Positions 1-16,737 are shown, numbered from the stretch's first letter. The stretch: DNA of 64,000 bases from Opitutaceae bacterium (GCA_030693515.1 JAUYAK010000006.1:1-64000); one strand, 5' to 3'. Program-made: numbers and translations. The notes: generated by a model not told the origin, from the letters alone.

Positions 1-1236
<1,236 letters not shown>

Positions 1237-1289
1237 GCCGCAGTTCGGTTTGCCTTCATCCTTTCACATAAATTCAGGGAGCCACTAAA

Positions 1290-5435
<4,146 letters not shown>

Positions 5436-5455
5436 CGCGCCACGAAACTCACTTC

Positions 5456-5486
5456 AAGCCGCGGTCTAAACCCCCGCGGCTTTTTT
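5456..5486 (+). terminator. Rho-independent terminator after rpoC
   Basis: A 9-bp perfect stem (AAGCCGCGG at 5456-5464 with CCGCGGCTT at 5474-5482), a 9-base loop and a run of six T (5481-5486). It begins 20 bases after the rpoC stop codon and separates rpoBC from the rpsL block. Confidence 0.9.
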
Positions 5487-6050
5487 GTGCTCCGGCGTGA
5501 AGTAAGCCGCTCGGTCTAGGGCGGACTTTGGTGCGCCGTGGGACAATGCGGCGGTGAGACTATCGCCTGCGGCAGTGGGCGCTCTGAGAAGGAAGAGGGG
5601 GAGGGTGCTGCCGGTTCTATTGCGCATTGCACAGGTCGGCTTCGGAGTGCTGGCGATGCGGCGCAAGCCACGTCGCCAACACATAGCCATGACTGCTCGA
5701 AGATGAACCTGCACTGCGATACGAGCGTATATTTACATGAGGCGGCCAGCCCACGATCACGTCACCACGGATGATCGCCCTCGGTGTGGTGAAAATAACA
5801 CACGCGAACGTGCCTGGACCGCGAGTTCATGCTTGTGATCTTTTTTTGACGGGCAAGTCTCCCTCTTCCTCCTGTCTGCCACACGCGTTGCCGGCTTTGC
5901 CGGTGAATGCTTTTCACTCCGTAACCGCGGGTATTCTGCCCGCGACCGCGGCCAATTCCACTTTTCGCGAGAAAGTTCTTGCCGAGTTTTCCGCGCAAAG
6001 TAGCGTCGTCCCCTTTTCGTCTCTTCTCACTCGCAAGCTTTCATCTTCGT
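5487..6050 (+). other. Non-coding leader upstream of rpsL
   Basis: About 560 bases between the rpoC terminator and the rpsL start hold no convincing gene; the open frames here are short and resemble no family I know. A possible -10 element TATATT lies at 5728-5733 with only a weak -35 (TGAACC, 5704-5709), so a promoter there is a guess. A small perfect hairpin (CGCGGG, 7-base loop, CCCGCG) lies near 5927-5945. The length suggests an untranslated leader for the rpsL-rpsG-fusA block. Confidence 0.4.
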
Positions 6051-6431
6051 ATGCCGACCATCAACCAACTCGTGCGCAAAGGCCGCCGCAAGGTGACCAC
6101 CAAGTCGAAATCCCCGGCTTTGGATGGCAACCCCTTCCGCCGCGGCGTGTGCGTGCAGGTCATGACCCGCACGCCCAAGAAGCCGAACTCGGCCATCCGC
6201 AAGGTCGCCAAGGTCCGTCTCACGAACGGCAGCGAAGTCATCTCCTACATCCCCGACGAAGGTCATAACCTCCAGGAGCACTCGATCGTGCTCGTGCGCG
6301 GCGGCCGCGTGAAGGATCTCCCCGGCGTGCGCTATCACATCGTCCGTGGCACGCTCGACGCGACCGGTGTCGAAAAGCGCCGTCGCTCGCGTTCCAAATA
6401 CGGCGTCAAGCGCCCGAAGGCTGCCAAGTAA
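6051..6431 (+). CDS. rpsL: 30S ribosomal protein S12
   Basis: A protein of 126 residues, the normal length for S12, which lies at the decoding centre. The start was chosen at [12 protein letters not shown], the conserved N-terminus, although the frame stays open 72 bases further upstream. The decoding loop [11 protein letters not shown] (K43, K44) and [13 protein letters not shown] (K88, D89) are intact, so the residues commonly changed in streptomycin resistance are wild type. The start codon has no Shine-Dalgarno sequence. First gene of rpsL-rpsG-fusA-rpsJ. Confidence 0.97.
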   Translation: MPTINQLVRKGRRKVTTKSKSPALDGNPFRRGVCVQVMTRTPKKPNSAIRKVAKVRLTNGSEVISYIPDEGHNLQEHSIVLVRGGRVKDLPGVRYHIVRGTLDATGVEKRRRSRSKYGVKRPKAAK

Positions 6432-6455
6432 TTTTCCTCCTTAACCGATTTCGCC

Positions 6456-6929
6456 ATGTCACGCCGCCACAGAGCTGAGAAACGCAAAACCGTTCCGGAC
6501 GCCCGCTATAACAGCGTGCTCGTCGCGCACCTCGTCAATGTCATCATGAAGAGCGGCAAGAAGAACCTTGCCCAGACCATCGTCTACGGTGCGTTCGAGA
6601 AGGTGTCCGAGAAGCTGGAGAAGGGTGACCCTGTCGATTTGATGCTCGGTGCGCTGGAGAATGCGCGTCCGCGCCTTGAGGTGAAGAGCCGCCGCGTCGG
6701 CGGCGCCACCTATCAGGTGCCGGTCGAAATCTCTTTTGAGCGCCAGGAGTCCCTCGCGCTTCGTTGGATTGTCGCCGCCGCCGATGGCCGCAAGGGCATC
6801 GCGATGAAAGACGCCTTGGCTGCCGAGATCATCGATGCCTACAACAACACGGGCTCGGTGGTGAAGAAAAAGGAAGACACGCACAAGATGGCGCAGGCCA
6901 ACCGTGCCTTCGCCCATCTCCGTTGGTAA
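6456..6929 (+). CDS. rpsG: 30S ribosomal protein S7
   Basis: A protein of 157 residues starting [10 protein letters not shown], with the conserved [14 protein letters not shown] segment near residues 27-42 and a C-terminus ending NRAFAHLRW, typical of S7. S7 nucleates assembly of the 30S head. It begins 24 bases after rpsL and stands 20 bases before fusA. No Shine-Dalgarno is present; the spacer instead carries CCTCCTTA (6436-6443), the same sequence as the 3-prime end of 16S rRNA. Confidence 0.97.
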   Translation: MSRRHRAEKRKTVPDARYNSVLVAHLVNVIMKSGKKNLAQTIVYGAFEKVSEKLEKGDPVDLMLGALENARPRLEVKSRRVGGATYQVPVEISFERQESLALRWIVAAADGRKGIAMKDALAAEIIDAYNNTGSVVKKKEDTHKMAQANRAFAHLRW

Positions 6930-6949
6930 TTTTCTAAGGGTCCATATCC

Positions 6950-9148
<2,199 letters not shown>

Positions 9149-9168
9149 TCCTTCGTTCTTTTTACGCC

Positions 9169-9477
9169 ATGAAAGGCCAACGCATTCGCATCAAACTCCA
9201 GGGCTTCGACTATCGCGTCATCGATCAGTCGGCCCAGGACATCGTCGAAACCGCCAAGCGCTCAGGCGCGCGCGTCTCCGGCCCGATTCCGCTGCCCACC
9301 CGCATCGAGAAGCTGTCCGTCAACCGCTCGCCTCACGTCGACAAAAAGTCGATGGAGCAGTTTGAGACCCGCACGCACAAGCGCCTCATCGACATTATCG
9401 AGCCCACCGCCCAGACGGTCGATGAGCTGAAGAAGCTGAATCTGCCCTCGGGCGTTGACATCACGATCAACGTGTGA
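9169..9477 (+). CDS. rpsJ: 30S ribosomal protein S10
   Basis: A protein of 102 residues starting [19 protein letters not shown], with [17 protein letters not shown] and the [13 protein letters not shown] block, all standard for S10 (30S head, and partner of NusB in antitermination). It sits directly behind fusA and is separated from rplC by 153 bases, so transcription or translation control may split here and not in front of rpsJ. Confidence 0.97.
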   Translation: MKGQRIRIKLQGFDYRVIDQSAQDIVETAKRSGARVSGPIPLPTRIEKLSVNRSPHVDKKSMEQFETRTHKRLIDIIEPTAQTVDELKKLNLPSGVDITINV

Positions 9478-9549
9478 GGCCGCTCGCCAACCCGCACCTT
9501 TAACCATCCGCACCCGGATTCCTCCACACTACAGTTAGCAGTTGCCTGT

Positions 9550-9567
9550 GTCCCGCACCCGCGGGAC
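9550..9567 (+). promoter_or_regulatory. Hairpin in the rpsJ-rplC spacer
   Basis: A perfect 7-bp stem (GTCCCGC with GCGGGAC) with a 4-base loop, in the middle of the 153-base gap before rplC. No T run follows, so it is not a simple terminator. It could be part of a leader controlling the rplC to rplQ genes, but no L4-type leader structure can be proven from sequence alone. Confidence 0.3.
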
Positions 9568-9630
9568 CGCCAGGTCCCTCGCTAAAGTAGGTCCGCTCAA
9601 ACGGAACTCATCCACCTACCGCTTAGCCCT

Positions 9631-10353
9631 ATGCTCTCAGAAATTTTGGGAAAAAAAATCGGCATGACCCAGGTCTACGATGCACACAACGTGCTCGTGC
9701 CCGTCACCGTGGTCGAGGCCGGCCCCTGCGCTGTAGTGCAGGTCAAGACCGCCGCCAACGATGGCTACGATGCCGTCCAGATTGGCTTCTCACAAAAGAA
9801 GCTCAAGAACACCGCTAGTGGCGAACTCGGCCACGCCAAGAAAGCCGGCCTTGAGGCGGCGCCTCGCGTGCTCGCTGAAGTCCGCCTCAAAGCCGCCTCC
9901 ACCCTCAAGGTGGGCGACATCGTCACCGCCACCTCCTTTACCGAAGGTCAGCTCGTGGACGTGGTTGGCGTCTCCAAAGGCAAGGGCTTCCAAGGCGTCG
10001 TAAAGCGCTTCCGCGTTGCCGGCGGTCCGGCCACGCACGGCTCGATGTTTCATCGTCGTATCGGTTCAGTGGGTATGCGCCAGACGCCCGGGCGCGTATG
10101 GAAGAATCAACGCATGCCCGGCCACATGGGCAGCGACCGCCGCACGGTGCAGAATCTCCGCATCATCAAGGTCATTGCGGAAAAAAATCTCATCTTGGTC
10201 AAAGGGGCCATCCCCGGTTCCAACGGATCAGATGTGATCGTCCGCTCCGCCATCAAGGGCCAATGGTCGCTGCCGGTTCCGGCTGCCGCCGCGCCCAAGG
10301 CCGAGAAAGCCGCCAAGCCCGCCGCTGCGGCCAAACCCGCCGCCAAGAAGTAA
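9631..10353 (+). CDS. rplC: 50S ribosomal protein L3
   Basis: A protein of 240 residues. The conserved core runs from MLSEILGKKIGMTQVY to about residue 210 and includes GSMFHRRIGSVGMRQTPGRVW. The residue methylated in enterobacteria (Gln in GQMG) is His here (MPGHMGSDR). The last 30 residues are an Ala/Lys/Pro tail not found in most L3 proteins. The start codon lacks a Shine-Dalgarno. Confidence 0.96.
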   Translation: MLSEILGKKIGMTQVYDAHNVLVPVTVVEAGPCAVVQVKTAANDGYDAVQIGFSQKKLKNTASGELGHAKKAGLEAAPRVLAEVRLKAASTLKVGDIVTATSFTEGQLVDVVGVSKGKGFQGVVKRFRVAGGPATHGSMFHRRIGSVGMRQTPGRVWKNQRMPGHMGSDRRTVQNLRIIKVIAEKNLILVKGAIPGSNGSDVIVRSAIKGQWSLPVPAAAAPKAEKAAKPAAAAKPAAKK

Positions 10354-10372
10354 GTAAAGGAGACGAACCGAC

Positions 10373-11008
10373 ATGAAACTCACCATTTTCAGTTCCGACG
10401 GAAAAACCAGCAGCGAAAAAGATTTCGCCGGCATTCCCACCTTCGAGGGCGACAGAGGCCTTCAGGCCGTCAAGGAAACCATCGTCGCCATCGACGCCAA
10501 CAACCGTCAAGGCACCCGCTCCACCAAGACCCGCGGCGAAGTCCGCGGCGGCGGCAAGAAGCCGTGGCGCCAGAAGGGCACCGGCCGCGCCCGCGCCGGT
10601 TCCATCCGCTCGCCCCTGTGGTCGGGTGGCGGTGTCGTCTTCGGTCCTCGCCCGCGCGATTTCTCGAAGAAGACCAACATCAAGGTCAAGCAGCTCGCTT
10701 TTAAGCGCGCTCTCTTTGATCGCGCTGTCGCTGGCGAGATCGCCGTCATCGAGGCTTTCGATCCCGCGATGAAGAAGACCAAGGCTATCAACGAGGTCCT
10801 CGGCCGCATCGCCCCCAAGGGAAAACTGCTGCTCGTCGACGCGCCCTTTGCGGTCGAGACCACCAAGGCCTCGCGCAATATCGAGCGCGTCTGGCTCCGC
10901 GAAGCCTCCAACCTCAATACCCGCGACCTGGCGCACTACGCCAAGATCATCGTCAGTGCCAAGGCGCTGGACACCATTATCGCCCGCGCCAACGGAGGTA
11001 AAAACTGA
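10373..11008 (+). CDS. rplD: 50S ribosomal protein L4
   Basis: A protein of 211 residues with the L4 loop signature [24 protein letters not shown] near residues 48-75, which reaches into the exit tunnel. It has a strong Shine-Dalgarno (AAAGGAGA) and its stop codon overlaps the rplW start by one base (TGATG), indicating translational coupling. Confidence 0.96.
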   Translation: MKLTIFSSDGKTSSEKDFAGIPTFEGDRGLQAVKETIVAIDANNRQGTRSTKTRGEVRGGGKKPWRQKGTGRARAGSIRSPLWSGGGVVFGPRPRDFSKKTNIKVKQLAFKRALFDRAVAGEIAVIEAFDPAMKKTKAINEVLGRIAPKGKLLLVDAPFAVETTKASRNIERVWLREASNLNTRDLAHYAKIIVSAKALDTIIARANGGKN

Positions 11009-11289
11009 TGCATCCCGTCAAGATCCTCAAACACCTCCGGCTTTCGGAGAAGTCCAGCAAACTCTCGGCTGAGCTTGGTCAATACACCTTCGAGGTCGAT
11101 ACCAAGGCCGATAAAGGCCAGATCGCCAAAGCCGTCGAGGAGACCTTCAAGGTCACCGTCCGCCGTGTGAACACCATGATCATTCGCGGCAAGAACAAGC
11201 GCGGCCGCTCCGGCCTCCCGGGCGTCACGTCCGACTACAAGAAGGCGATCGTGACCCTCAAGGCCGGCGATAAGATCGAACTCGTCTGA
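11008..11289 (+). CDS. rplW: 50S ribosomal protein L23
   Basis: A protein of 93 residues beginning [16 protein letters not shown], with the VNTMIIRGKNKR segment. L23 sits at the tunnel exit and is the docking site for trigger factor and SRP. GGAGGT lies just upstream, inside the end of rplD, and the two genes share one base. Confidence 0.95.
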   Translation: MHPVKILKHLRLSEKSSKLSAELGQYTFEVDTKADKGQIAKAVEETFKVTVRRVNTMIIRGKNKRGRSGLPGVTSDYKKAIVTLKAGDKIELV

Positions 11290-11317
11290 GGCCCCGCGCC
11301 CAACCGGAGAAACCACC

Positions 11318-12184
11318 ATGCCTATCCATTCCTTCCGCCCGCTTACGCCCGCTGGTCGCTTTACCCAGCTCAACAAGCAGCCCGAGCTGAGCAAGAAGCG
11401 CCCCGAGCGCAACCTCACCGAGAGCCAAAAGAAGTCCGGCGGCCGCAATTGCTACGGTCGCATCACCAGCCGCCATCGCGGCGGCGGCCACAAGCGGCTC
11501 TACCGCATCATCGACTTCCGCCGTGACATCCGGGATCAGCCCGCCACCGTCATCGCCCTCGAATACGATCCCAATCGCTCCGCCAATATCGCGCTCCTGC
11601 GCTATCCAGACGGCACCAAGACCTACATCGTGGCGTCGAAGGACCTGAAGGTGGGCCAGAGCATTGTCTCCTCCGACAAAGCGACCACCAACGATTTTAA
11701 GATTGGGAATAATTTCCCGCTGGAAATCATTCCCCCTTCTACGCTCCTGCATTGCGTGGAACTCGTGCCCGGCCGTGGCGCCAAGCTCGCGCGCAGCGCC
11801 GGTTCCAGCCTTGAGCTCGTTGCGATCGAAGACGGTCGTGCGACCCTCAAGATGCCTTCCGGCGAGCTTCGCTACGTGAATGCCCGTTGCCGCGCCACCA
11901 TCGGCGAAGTCGGCAACGGCGACCATAACCAGCAGTCTCTCGGCAAGGCTGGCCGCCGGCGCTGGCTTGGCATCCGCCCGACCGTTCGCGGCGTGGCGAT
12001 GAATCCCGTCGATCACCCCAACGGTGGTGGCCAAGGCAAATCCAAGGGTGGCGGTGGCCGCCAGCATCTCGTGTCGCCGTGGGGCCAGCTCGCCAAGGGC
12101 TACGTCACGCGCCGCCGTTCCAAGCCCTCGAACGCCCAGATCATCGTTCACCACAACGGCCGCAAGCCGCGTGGCCAGAAGTAA
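11318..12184 (+). CDS. rplB: 50S ribosomal protein L2
   Basis: A protein of 288 residues. The RNA-binding region GRITSRHRGGGHKRLYR is near residue 48, and the peptidyl-transferase-proximal motif GVAMNPVDHPNGGGQGK, with its conserved histidine, lies near residue 230. A GGAG Shine-Dalgarno precedes the ATG. Standard S10-operon position. Confidence 0.97.
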   Translation: MPIHSFRPLTPAGRFTQLNKQPELSKKRPERNLTESQKKSGGRNCYGRITSRHRGGGHKRLYRIIDFRRDIRDQPATVIALEYDPNRSANIALLRYPDGTKTYIVASKDLKVGQSIVSSDKATTNDFKIGNNFPLEIIPPSTLLHCVELVPGRGAKLARSAGSSLELVAIEDGRATLKMPSGELRYVNARCRATIGEVGNGDHNQQSLGKAGRRRWLGIRPTVRGVAMNPVDHPNGGGQGKSKGGGGRQHLVSPWGQLAKGYVTRRRSKPSNAQIIVHHNGRKPRGQK

Positions 12185-12202
12185 TCCCGCCCCTCCTGCA
12201 CC

Positions 12203-12478
12203 ATGGCACGTTCAATCAAGAAAGGTTTCTTCGTCGACCACCACCTTCTCGAGAAAATCGAGAAGGCGATCAAAACCGGCGCCAAGAAACCCATCCAGAC
12301 CTGGTCCCGCCGGTCCACCATCACGCCCGACTTCATCGGCCTCACCTTCAGCGTCCATAACGGCAAGGCCTTCATCGCCGTTTACGTCACTGAGAACATG
12401 GTCGGCCATAAGCTCGGCGAGTTTGCGCCTACCCGCGTCTTCAAGGGACACGGTGGCATGACTCGCAAGGAAATCTAA
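12203..12478 (+). CDS. rpsS: 30S ribosomal protein S19
   Basis: A protein of 91 residues starting [20 protein letters not shown], with TIMPDF-like and [27 protein letters not shown] segments shortened here to the parts HNGKAF and [11 protein letters not shown] that mark S19 of the 30S head. Normally rplV follows at once; here 468 bases separate the two and hold another gene. Confidence 0.96.
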   Translation: MARSIKKGFFVDHHLLEKIEKAIKTGAKKPIQTWSRRSTITPDFIGLTFSVHNGKAFIAVYVTENMVGHKLGEFAPTRVFKGHGGMTRKEI

Positions 12479-12516
12479 GGCACCACGCCCTGCGCCCGCT
12501 CCAGCCCACCCGCCCG

Positions 12517-12867
12517 ATGTTCAACGTTGCACCAGTCTGCTCCCGTTTCCGCCGCCTCCGCGCCGCGGCGGTGCTGGCCATGGGCGCTTGGACCTTGGCG
12601 GCGCCCGGCTTCGCGGCTGCGCCTGCCGCCGTCGTTGTCGCCGTCCAGCCGACGAGCGTCGCAGACCTTATTGTGCTTGGCGGCGGCTTCGATGCCGGCC
12701 TGCGCCAAGGCATGGTCTGCCGGGTCACCCGCGGCTCGTCGGAGATCGCGGAGATCCTCCTCGTTGATCTGCGGCCCTCGTGCAGCACAGCGCTCATCGT
12801 GAGCGTGGTGCCGCACCAGTCCATCCGTGCCGGCGACGTCGCCAGCACCAAACTCATCAAAACCTAA
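12517..12867 (+). CDS. Small predicted exported protein inside the S10 operon
   Basis: A protein of 116 residues that I cannot assign to a named family. Residues 1-35 look like a signal peptide: arginines near residues 10-15, a hydrophobic stretch (LRAAAVLAMGAWTLAA) and an Ala-rich cleavage region (GFAAAPA). The mature part is a short beta-rich module with LGGGFDAGLRQGMVCRVTRG, resembling the C-terminal modules of surface or flagellar-assembly proteins such as FlgT; this is only a resemblance. It lies in the same direction between rpsS and rplV, with gaps of 38 and 79 bases and no visible terminator, so it should be co-transcribed with ribosomal genes. GC-rich codon use matches its neighbours. 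Confidence 0.7.
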   Translation: MFNVAPVCSRFRRLRAAAVLAMGAWTLAAPGFAAAPAAVVVAVQPTSVADLIVLGGGFDAGLRQGMVCRVTRGSSEIAEILLVDLRPSCSTALIVSVVPHQSIRAGDVASTKLIKT

Positions 12868-12946
12868 GTCCGAACGAAACCAAAAGGGTAGGGCGCGACG
12901 CCGTCCGCCGCTATCGCCGGCCCCGCCGGAATCCTCAAACACGAAC

Positions 12947-13291
12947 ATGGAAGTCCAAGCCATCACACGCTACGCGCGGATGTCCCCTAAAAAGGTCCGC
13001 GAAGTCGCCCGCACCATTCAAGGCCGCAAGGCCGCCGAGGCTGTGGAGTATCTCGCGCTCGTCCCGCGCAAGAGCTCCCGCCTGATCGCCAAGACGCTCA
13101 AGAGCGCCATCGCGAACGCGGAGAACAACAACAACCTCTCGGCCGACTCCCTCACCGTGAAGTCCGCCATCGTCGAGCTCGGGCCCGTGCTGAAGCGCTT
13201 CAAGGCCGGGGCCCGCGGCACCGCCATGCCCCGCCGCAAGAAGATGTCGCACATCCGCATCATCCTCTCGGACGGCCAGACCAACTCCTAA
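12947..13291 (+). CDS. rplV: 50S ribosomal protein L22
   Basis: A protein of 114 residues. The start was chosen at [22 protein letters not shown], the conserved N-terminus; a longer frame starting at 12827 would overlap the preceding gene and add residues foreign to L22. The C-terminal [18 protein letters not shown] is the tunnel-lining hairpin. It lies 10 bases before rpsC. Confidence 0.95.
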   Translation: MEVQAITRYARMSPKKVREVARTIQGRKAAEAVEYLALVPRKSSRLIAKTLKSAIANAENNNNLSADSLTVKSAIVELGPVLKRFKAGARGTAMPRRKKMSHIRIILSDGQTNS

Positions 13292-13301
13292 TTCCACTTC
13301 C

Positions 13302-13934
13302 ATGGGCCAAAAAACCAACCCGATCGGTTTCCGTCTCGCCGTCCGCCGCAACTGGCAGTCCCGGTGGTTCGCCACGAAGAAGGATTTCGGCAAGCTCCTT
13401 GCCGAGGACCAGCTCATCCGCTCCAAGCTGATGGAGAAACTTAAGCAAGCCTCCGTCCCGCGCATCTTCATCGAGCGCGCGTCGAACCGTGTCCGCGTCA
13501 AGATCTATACCGCGCGCCCCGGCATCGTCATCGGCCGCAAGGGCCAGGAGATCGAGAAGATTAAGGAGGAGCTCGCCAAGCTCACGGGCAAGGAGATCCT
13601 CCTCGACATCCAGGAGGTCAAGAAGCCCGAGATCGAGGCCGCGCTCGTCGCCGAGAACGTCGCTCTCCAGCTCGAACGCCGCATCGCTTTCCGCCGTGCC
13701 ATGAAGAAGGCCGTCGAGATGGCCATGGCCCTCGGTGCCGAAGGCATCCGTATCCAGTGCTCCGGCCGCCTCGGTGGCGCGGACATCGCCCGCCGCGAGT
13801 GGCAGCGCAAGGGCCGCGTGCCCCTTCACACCCTCCGTGAGAATATCGACTACGGCTTTGCCGAAGCGCTCACCGTCTATGGCAAGATCGGCGTCAAGTG
13901 CTGGATCTGCAAAAAAGAGTCCGACAACAACTGA
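13302..13934 (+). CDS. rpsC: 30S ribosomal protein S3
   Basis: A protein of 210 residues starting [20 protein letters not shown]. It has the KH-type motif [13 protein letters not shown] near residues 75-88 and the C-terminal domain with [15 protein letters not shown]3 lines the mRNA entry channel. It stops shortly after the core and lacks the C-terminal tail seen in Escherichia coli. Confidence 0.97.
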   Translation: MGQKTNPIGFRLAVRRNWQSRWFATKKDFGKLLAEDQLIRSKLMEKLKQASVPRIFIERASNRVRVKIYTARPGIVIGRKGQEIEKIKEELAKLTGKEILLDIQEVKKPEIEAALVAENVALQLERRIAFRRAMKKAVEMAMALGAEGIRIQCSGRLGGADIARREWQRKGRVPLHTLRENIDYGFAEALTVYGKIGVKCWICKKESDNN

Positions 13935-13977
13935 TTCGGACGCCGTTTAAACCCTCTCACGTAGGAGACACACTCCC

Positions 13978-14388
13978 ATGGCTCTAGCACCCGCCCGCAC
14001 CAAATACCGCAAGTCGATGAAAGGCTCCCGCGCTGGCAATGCCAAGCGCGGCAACACGATCGCCTTCGGCGAATTCGGCCTGCAGTCTCTCACCCGCGGT
14101 CCCATGACCGGACAGCAGATCGAGGCTGCCCGCGTCGCCATCTCTCGCCACTTGAAGCGCAAGGGCAAGCTCTGGATCCGCGTCTTCCCGCACAAGCCCG
14201 TCACGAAGAAACCCGCCGAGGTCCGCATGGGCCAAGGCAAAGGTCCGGTCGAATATTACGTCGCCGTAATCAAGCCCGGCGCCGTCCTTTTCGAACTTGC
14301 CGGCGTGCCTGCCACTATCGCCAAGGAAGCCTTCCGTCTCGCCGACGCGAAGCTTCCCTTCCACTGCCGCTTCATCCAGCGCGCCTGA
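13978..14388 (+). CDS. rplP: 50S ribosomal protein L16
   Basis: A protein of 136 residues with [17 protein letters not shown] near the N-terminus and the [16 protein letters not shown] block containing the arginine hydroxylated in some bacteria. L16 binds near the A site of the 50S subunit. AGGAG precedes the ATG. Between rpsC and rpmC as usual. Confidence 0.97.
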   Translation: MALAPARTKYRKSMKGSRAGNAKRGNTIAFGEFGLQSLTRGPMTGQQIEAARVAISRHLKRKGKLWIRVFPHKPVTKKPAEVRMGQGKGPVEYYVAVIKPGAVLFELAGVPATIAKEAFRLADAKLPFHCRFIQRA

Positions 14389-14413
14389 GCCCAACCCTCA
14401 CGCCACGTCCGCC

Positions 14414-14620
14414 ATGACTTCCAAAGAAATCCGCGAACTCTCGCCCGCCGAGATCAACACAAAGGTTAAGGAGAAGCGCGACGAGCTGCTCCAACTCCGC
14501 CTTCGCAAGCAGACCGGCCAGGTCGAAAAGCCCCATCAGTTCCGGGTCCTCCGGAAGGACATCGCCCGTCTCCTCACCATCCTCAACGAAAAGAAGCGCG
14601 CCGCCACTCCGGCCGCCTAA
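14414..14620 (+). CDS. rpmC: 50S ribosomal protein L29
   Basis: A protein of 68 residues, chosen to start at [14 protein letters not shown]; upstream codons in the same frame lie in rplP. The helical core ends with [17 protein letters not shown], typical of L29 at the tunnel exit beside L23. A short Ala/Thr/Pro tail follows. Confidence 0.94.
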   Translation: MTSKEIRELSPAEINTKVKEKRDELLQLRLRKQTGQVEKPHQFRVLRKDIARLLTILNEKKRAATPAA

Positions 14621-14633
14621 CCGCTCAATCTCC

Positions 14634-14999
14634 ATGTCCACTGCCCAAGCAGGCCAGCGCGCCAAACGCAGAACCCAGATCGGCCTCGTCTCAAGCCGTT
14701 CCGGCAACAAGTCGATCAAGGTCACGGTCGCCTACAAGAAGCCGCACCCTCTTTACCAAAAGGTCGTGAATCGCCAGACGGTGCTCCACGTCCACGACGA
14801 GAATAACGAAACCAAGGTCGGCGACCAAGTCGAGGTCATGGAGACCCGCCCCCTCAGCCGCCTCAAGCGCTGGCGCGTCGTCTCAATCCTCAAGAAGGCC
14901 GTCGTCGCCGAAGGCGTCGCCATCACCGAGGCCGATGTCGCGGCCGCTGTGCCCACCAAGACCACCAAGCCCACCGAGGCTCCCGCCCCGCAGGCCTGA
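14634..14999 (+). CDS. rpsQ: 30S ribosomal protein S17
   Basis: A protein of 121 residues; the OB-fold core with [17 protein letters not shown] and [14 protein letters not shown] is clear. Escherichia coli S17 has about 84 residues, so roughly 20-30 residues at the C-terminus (Ala/Thr/Pro/Lys-rich) are extra. It overlaps nothing and follows rpmC by 13 bases. Confidence 0.95.
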   Translation: MSTAQAGQRAKRRTQIGLVSSRSGNKSIKVTVAYKKPHPLYQKVVNRQTVLHVHDENNETKVGDQVEVMETRPLSRLKRWRVVSILKKAVVAEGVAITEADVAAAVPTKTTKPTEAPAPQA

Positions 15000-15034
15000 G
15001 CCTGCCCAACCCAACACTCCACAGGAGCTCCGCC

Positions 15035-15400
15035 ATGATTCAATTGCGTTCCGTTATCGAAGTCGCCGACAACACCGGTGCCCGCCGTGCCGCCATGATC
15101 TCCCGCATGGGCCAGATCACCAACACGGCCGGCGTGGGCGACATTATCACCGTCCACATCAAGGAAAGCACCACCGATGCCACGGTGAAAAAAGGCGAGG
15201 TCGCGAAAGCCGTGGTCGTCCGCACCAAGGCCGCCGTGCGCCGTGCCGACGGCAGCTACCTCCGGTTTGACAGCAATGCGTGCGTCATCATCGACGCGAG
15301 CAACAATCCCCGCGGCACCCGCATCTTCGGCCCGGTCGCCCGCGAGCTCCGCGCCAAGAATTTCATGAAGATCATCTCGCTCGCTCCGGAGGTTCTCTGA
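15035..15400 (+). CDS. rplN: 50S ribosomal protein L14
   Basis: A protein of 121 residues starting [19 protein letters not shown], with the family block [15 protein letters not shown] and [10 protein letters not shown]14 forms an inter-subunit bridge. ACAGGAG is placed well before the ATG. Two bases separate it from rplX, so the pair is probably translationally coupled. Confidence 0.97.
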   Translation: MIQLRSVIEVADNTGARRAAMISRMGQITNTAGVGDIITVHIKESTTDATVKKGEVAKAVVVRTKAAVRRADGSYLRFDSNACVIIDASNNPRGTRIFGPVARELRAKNFMKIISLAPEVL

Positions 15401-15402
15401 CC

Positions 15403-15696
15403 ATGAAGAAGTATTTCCACGTTAAGCGCGGCGACATCGTCGTCGTCATCGCCGGCGCCCACAAAGGCAAGTCGGGCAAGATTCTCGAGATGCTCACGCA
15501 AAAGGACCGCGTCCGCGTTGAGGGTGTGGCCATGATCAAGAAGCATGAGAAAAAGTCCGAGAAGAACCCGCAGGGTGCCATCACGGAGCGCGAAGGCAGC
15601 CTCCATGTAAGCAACCTGATGCTCAAATCAGTCTATGATGCGAGCCCGCGCCGTCAGGCCGCCCTCGCCGCCAAAGCCGCTGCGCCCAAATCCTGA
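15403..15696 (+). CDS. rplX: 50S ribosomal protein L24
   Basis: A protein of 97 residues, started at MKKYFHVKRGDIVVVIAGAHKG because this is the conserved N-terminus and GGAGG stands before it; the frame is open further upstream, inside rplN. The KOW motif covers residues 8-35. The C-terminus has a short Ala/Lys tail. L24 starts 50S assembly. Confidence 0.95.
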   Translation: MKKYFHVKRGDIVVVIAGAHKGKSGKILEMLTQKDRVRVEGVAMIKKHEKKSEKNPQGAITEREGSLHVSNLMLKSVYDASPRRQAALAAKAAAPKS

Positions 15697-15786
15697 GTCG
15701 TCCTGTGCGTGAAAGCGCGCTTGCCAATCCGGCGGCGAGCCTGCGTTACTCGACCCTTTTCCATCTGACATCACACGTTTTCGCCA

Positions 15787-15805
15787 CCGCGGTCGGTAAT
15801 CGCGG
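15787..15805 (+). promoter_or_regulatory. Hairpin in the rplX-rplE spacer
   Basis: A stem CCGCG/CGCGG with a 9-base loop in the 120-base gap before rplE. In Escherichia coli the S8 translational operator is at the same gene junction, but I do not see the full S8-binding core, so this is only a position-based suggestion. Confidence 0.25.
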
Positions 15806-15816
15806 GGCCCATCCAC

Positions 15817-16392
15817 ATGAGCTACACTCCCTCACTTAAAAAGATCTATCTCGAGCAGGTCATCCCTGAGCTTAAGAAGATCCATGGCTACACGAACCCT
15901 CATCAGGTTCCGAAGCTGGTCAAAATCAGCATCAACAGCGGCATTGATGCCGAAGCCGATAAGAACCAGATCGCCGATGTTGGCCGCGACATCGCCGCCA
16001 TCGCCGGCCAGAAGCCGATCTTCAACCGCACCAAGCGCGCGATCGCCAACTTCAAGCTCAAGCCCAACCAGGTGACCGGCTGCAACGTGACGCTGCGCGG
16101 CAACAATATGTGGGAGTTCCTCTACCGCATGTTGGCGGTGGCGCTCCCCACCATCCGCGATTTCCGCGGGGTGTCCGCCAAGCTCGACGGTCAGGGCAAC
16201 TACAATCTCGGCATCACGGACTTCACCATCTTCCCCGAGATCACGGTGGAGAATGTCAAGAAGACCATGGGCCTCGACATCACGATCGTCACCACCGCCG
16301 GGACTGACGATGAGGGGCGCGATCTCCTCCGTCTCCTCGGCATGCCTTTCCGTCGCCCCGAGGCTACGGTCGCCAAGTCCAACGCCGCCTAA
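15817..16392 (+). CDS. rplE: 50S ribosomal protein L5
   Basis: A protein of 191 residues with KISINSGIDAEADKN, the QKPIFNRTKRAIANFKL block and GITDFTIFPEI, all L5 marks. It forms the 5S rRNP with L18 in the central protuberance. The C-terminus has about ten extra residues. A 120-base gap precedes it, the largest within the spc part. Confidence 0.97.
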   Translation: MSYTPSLKKIYLEQVIPELKKIHGYTNPHQVPKLVKISINSGIDAEADKNQIADVGRDIAAIAGQKPIFNRTKRAIANFKLKPNQVTGCNVTLRGNNMWEFLYRMLAVALPTIRDFRGVSAKLDGQGNYNLGITDFTIFPEITVENVKKTMGLDITIVTTAGTDDEGRDLLRLLGMPFRRPEATVAKSNAA

Positions 16393-16407
16393 TCCCCCTT
16401 TTCCGTC

Positions 16408-16713
16408 ATGCCGAAGACCTCTGCCATCGAGCGCAATAAGAAGCGCATCAAGCTTGCCGCCAAGTTCGCCGTCAAACGCGCCGAGCTGAAGGCCATCCTC
16501 ATCAGCCCTGCGACGACCGACGAGGAGTTCCACGCCACGCAGAAGAAGCTCCAGAAGCTGCCGCGCAACTCCTCACCCACGCGCATCCGCAACCGCTGCT
16601 CCCTCAGCGGCCGCCCGCGCGGCTACAAGCGCAAGTATGGCGTCTCCCGCCTTACCTTCCGCGAACTCGCGCTGGCCGGAAAAATCCCCGGCGTCATCAA
16701 GTCCTCCTGGTAA
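16408..16713 (+). CDS. rpsN: 30S ribosomal protein S14, zinc-free form
   Basis: A protein of 101 residues, the long S14 type. It has [21 protein letters not shown], where the zinc form would have two CxxC pairs; only a single cysteine is present, so it is the zinc-independent form. Located between rplE and rpsH as expected. Confidence 0.96.
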   Translation: MPKTSAIERNKKRIKLAAKFAVKRAELKAILISPATTDEEFHATQKKLQKLPRNSSPTRIRNRCSLSGRPRGYKRKYGVSRLTFRELALAGKIPGVIKSSW

Positions 16714-16737
16714 AATCCTTTTCGCCGCCGGGGGTAG

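Noticed and set aside
5979-6050. Longer N-terminus for S12
   Set aside because: The conserved S12 sequence begins at 6051; the added residues have no match in the family.
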